Source of the DNA: Elusimicrobiota bacterium | Lineage (GTDB): Bacteria > Elusimicrobiota > Elusimicrobia > UBA1565 > UBA9628 | Assembly (NCBI GenBank): GCA_028717525.1 | Contig: JAQUNT010000160.1 | Location: 1 to 6,050, forward strand | Direction: 5' to 3' | Length of the DNA: 6,050 nucleotides | In this document: positions 5,973 to 6,050 of the stretch, in pieces | How positions within the stretch are numbered: the stretch's first letter is position 1 | Layout of the letters: each line of letters begins with the position of its first letter | Notes under the pieces: model-generated | Told to the model about the DNA's origin: nothing | The model's database searches: none | The model's input: the letters and a program-made list of their open reading frames with translations, nothing else | Program-made: the position numbers and the translations under genes

Positions 5973-5988
5973 GGCACTTCTTTGTGCC
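5973..5988 (-). other. Small leader hairpin upstream of the NTF2-like gene
   Basis: GGCAC (5973-5977) and GTGCC (5984-5988) form a 5-bp inverted repeat around a 6-nt loop, in the untranslated leader just before the ribosome binding site. It could affect translation or be an operator. It is short, so the call is tentative. Confidence 0.3.
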
Positions 5989-6027
5989 GCCTGTACTTCA
6001 TGATGATCGAGGACAATGCTAAGGCAG

Positions 6028-6033
6028 ATTATA
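6028..6033 (-). promoter_or_regulatory. Putative -10 element of the NTF2-like gene
   Basis: On the minus strand this reads TATAAT, a perfect -10 hexamer, about 80 nt before the chosen start codon. Its -35 partner would lie at about 6051-6056, beyond the window, so the promoter is only half seen. Transcription would start near 6021 and give a leader of about 70 nt. Confidence 0.45.
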
Positions 6034-6050
6034 GTGCAGGCGCCCATGAT

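Noticed and set aside
5972..5987. Possible sigma-54 promoter (TGGCAC followed by a GC)
   Set aside because: The GG-GC spacing is one base too long and the second half (TGTGC) departs from TTGC. It also lies inside a leader and points away from the gene there.
5949..6047. N-terminal extension of the NTF2-like gene to an ATG at 6047
   Set aside because: It spans the likely -10 element, has no ribosome site within the window, and would bury the signal peptide 33 residues inside the protein.
1..6050. CRISPR arrays, tRNA or rRNA genes, insertion sequences
   Set aside because: No regularly spaced repeats, no tRNA-like or rRNA stretches, and no transposase motifs or terminal repeats were seen.

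Overview
The window is a high-GC (by eye about two-thirds G+C) bacterial chromosomal segment with strong G/C preference at third codon positions. It carries a complete four-gene operon for a cytosolic group 3b [NiFe] hydrogenase, the NAD(P)-linked 'sulfhydrogenase' type. On one side is the 3' part of a caspase-like peptidase gene, and on the other a convergent gene for a small, probably exported NTF2-like protein. No gene here fixes the taxonomy. A group 3b hydrogenase plus a caspase-like protein in a GC-rich genome would suit Elusimicrobiota, deltaproteobacterial-type lineages or related environmental bacteria, but that is only a guess.

Layout: positions 1-1238 (+) hold a 5'-truncated gene whose product has a beta-sandwich (CARDB-like) region followed by a C14 caspase-fold domain with an intact His/Cys pair. 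A perfect 16-bp palindrome abuts its stop codon. Positions 1255-1350 include an AT-rich island with a perfect TATAAT, the likely promoter of the hydrogenase operon. Positions 1351-5326 (+) hold hydB-hydG-hydD-hydA (beta, gamma, delta, alpha). Junctions are 1 bp, 1 bp and a 4-bp ATGA overlap, so this is one transcription unit. Positions 5341-5394 hold two back-to-back perfect hairpins, both with a GCA loop, between the operon and the convergent gene; a further copy of one stem arm lies at 5412-5421. Positions 5430-5948 (-) encode the NTF2-like protein. Its leader, with a TATAAT element, fills 5949-6050.

How the genes work together: HydA holds the NiFe site where H2 is split or formed. HydD carries three [4Fe-4S] clusters that lead electrons away. 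HydG binds FAD and NAD(P) and carries a [2Fe-2S] cluster. HydB carries ferredoxin-like [4Fe-4S] clusters. Together they should couple H2 and NAD(P)H reversibly in the cytoplasm. No maturation genes (HypA-F, endopeptidase) lie inside the window, although HydA has a C-terminal tail that must be cleaved off. The caspase-like and NTF2-like genes appear to be separate transcription units, and nothing in the sequence ties them to hydrogen metabolism.

I do not see strong evidence for a wholly new system. The points most worth a second look are the loss of cysteines usual for the family in the N-terminal half of HydB, the paired GCA-loop hairpins with a third repeat that could form a competing fold, and the CARDB-caspase fusion.
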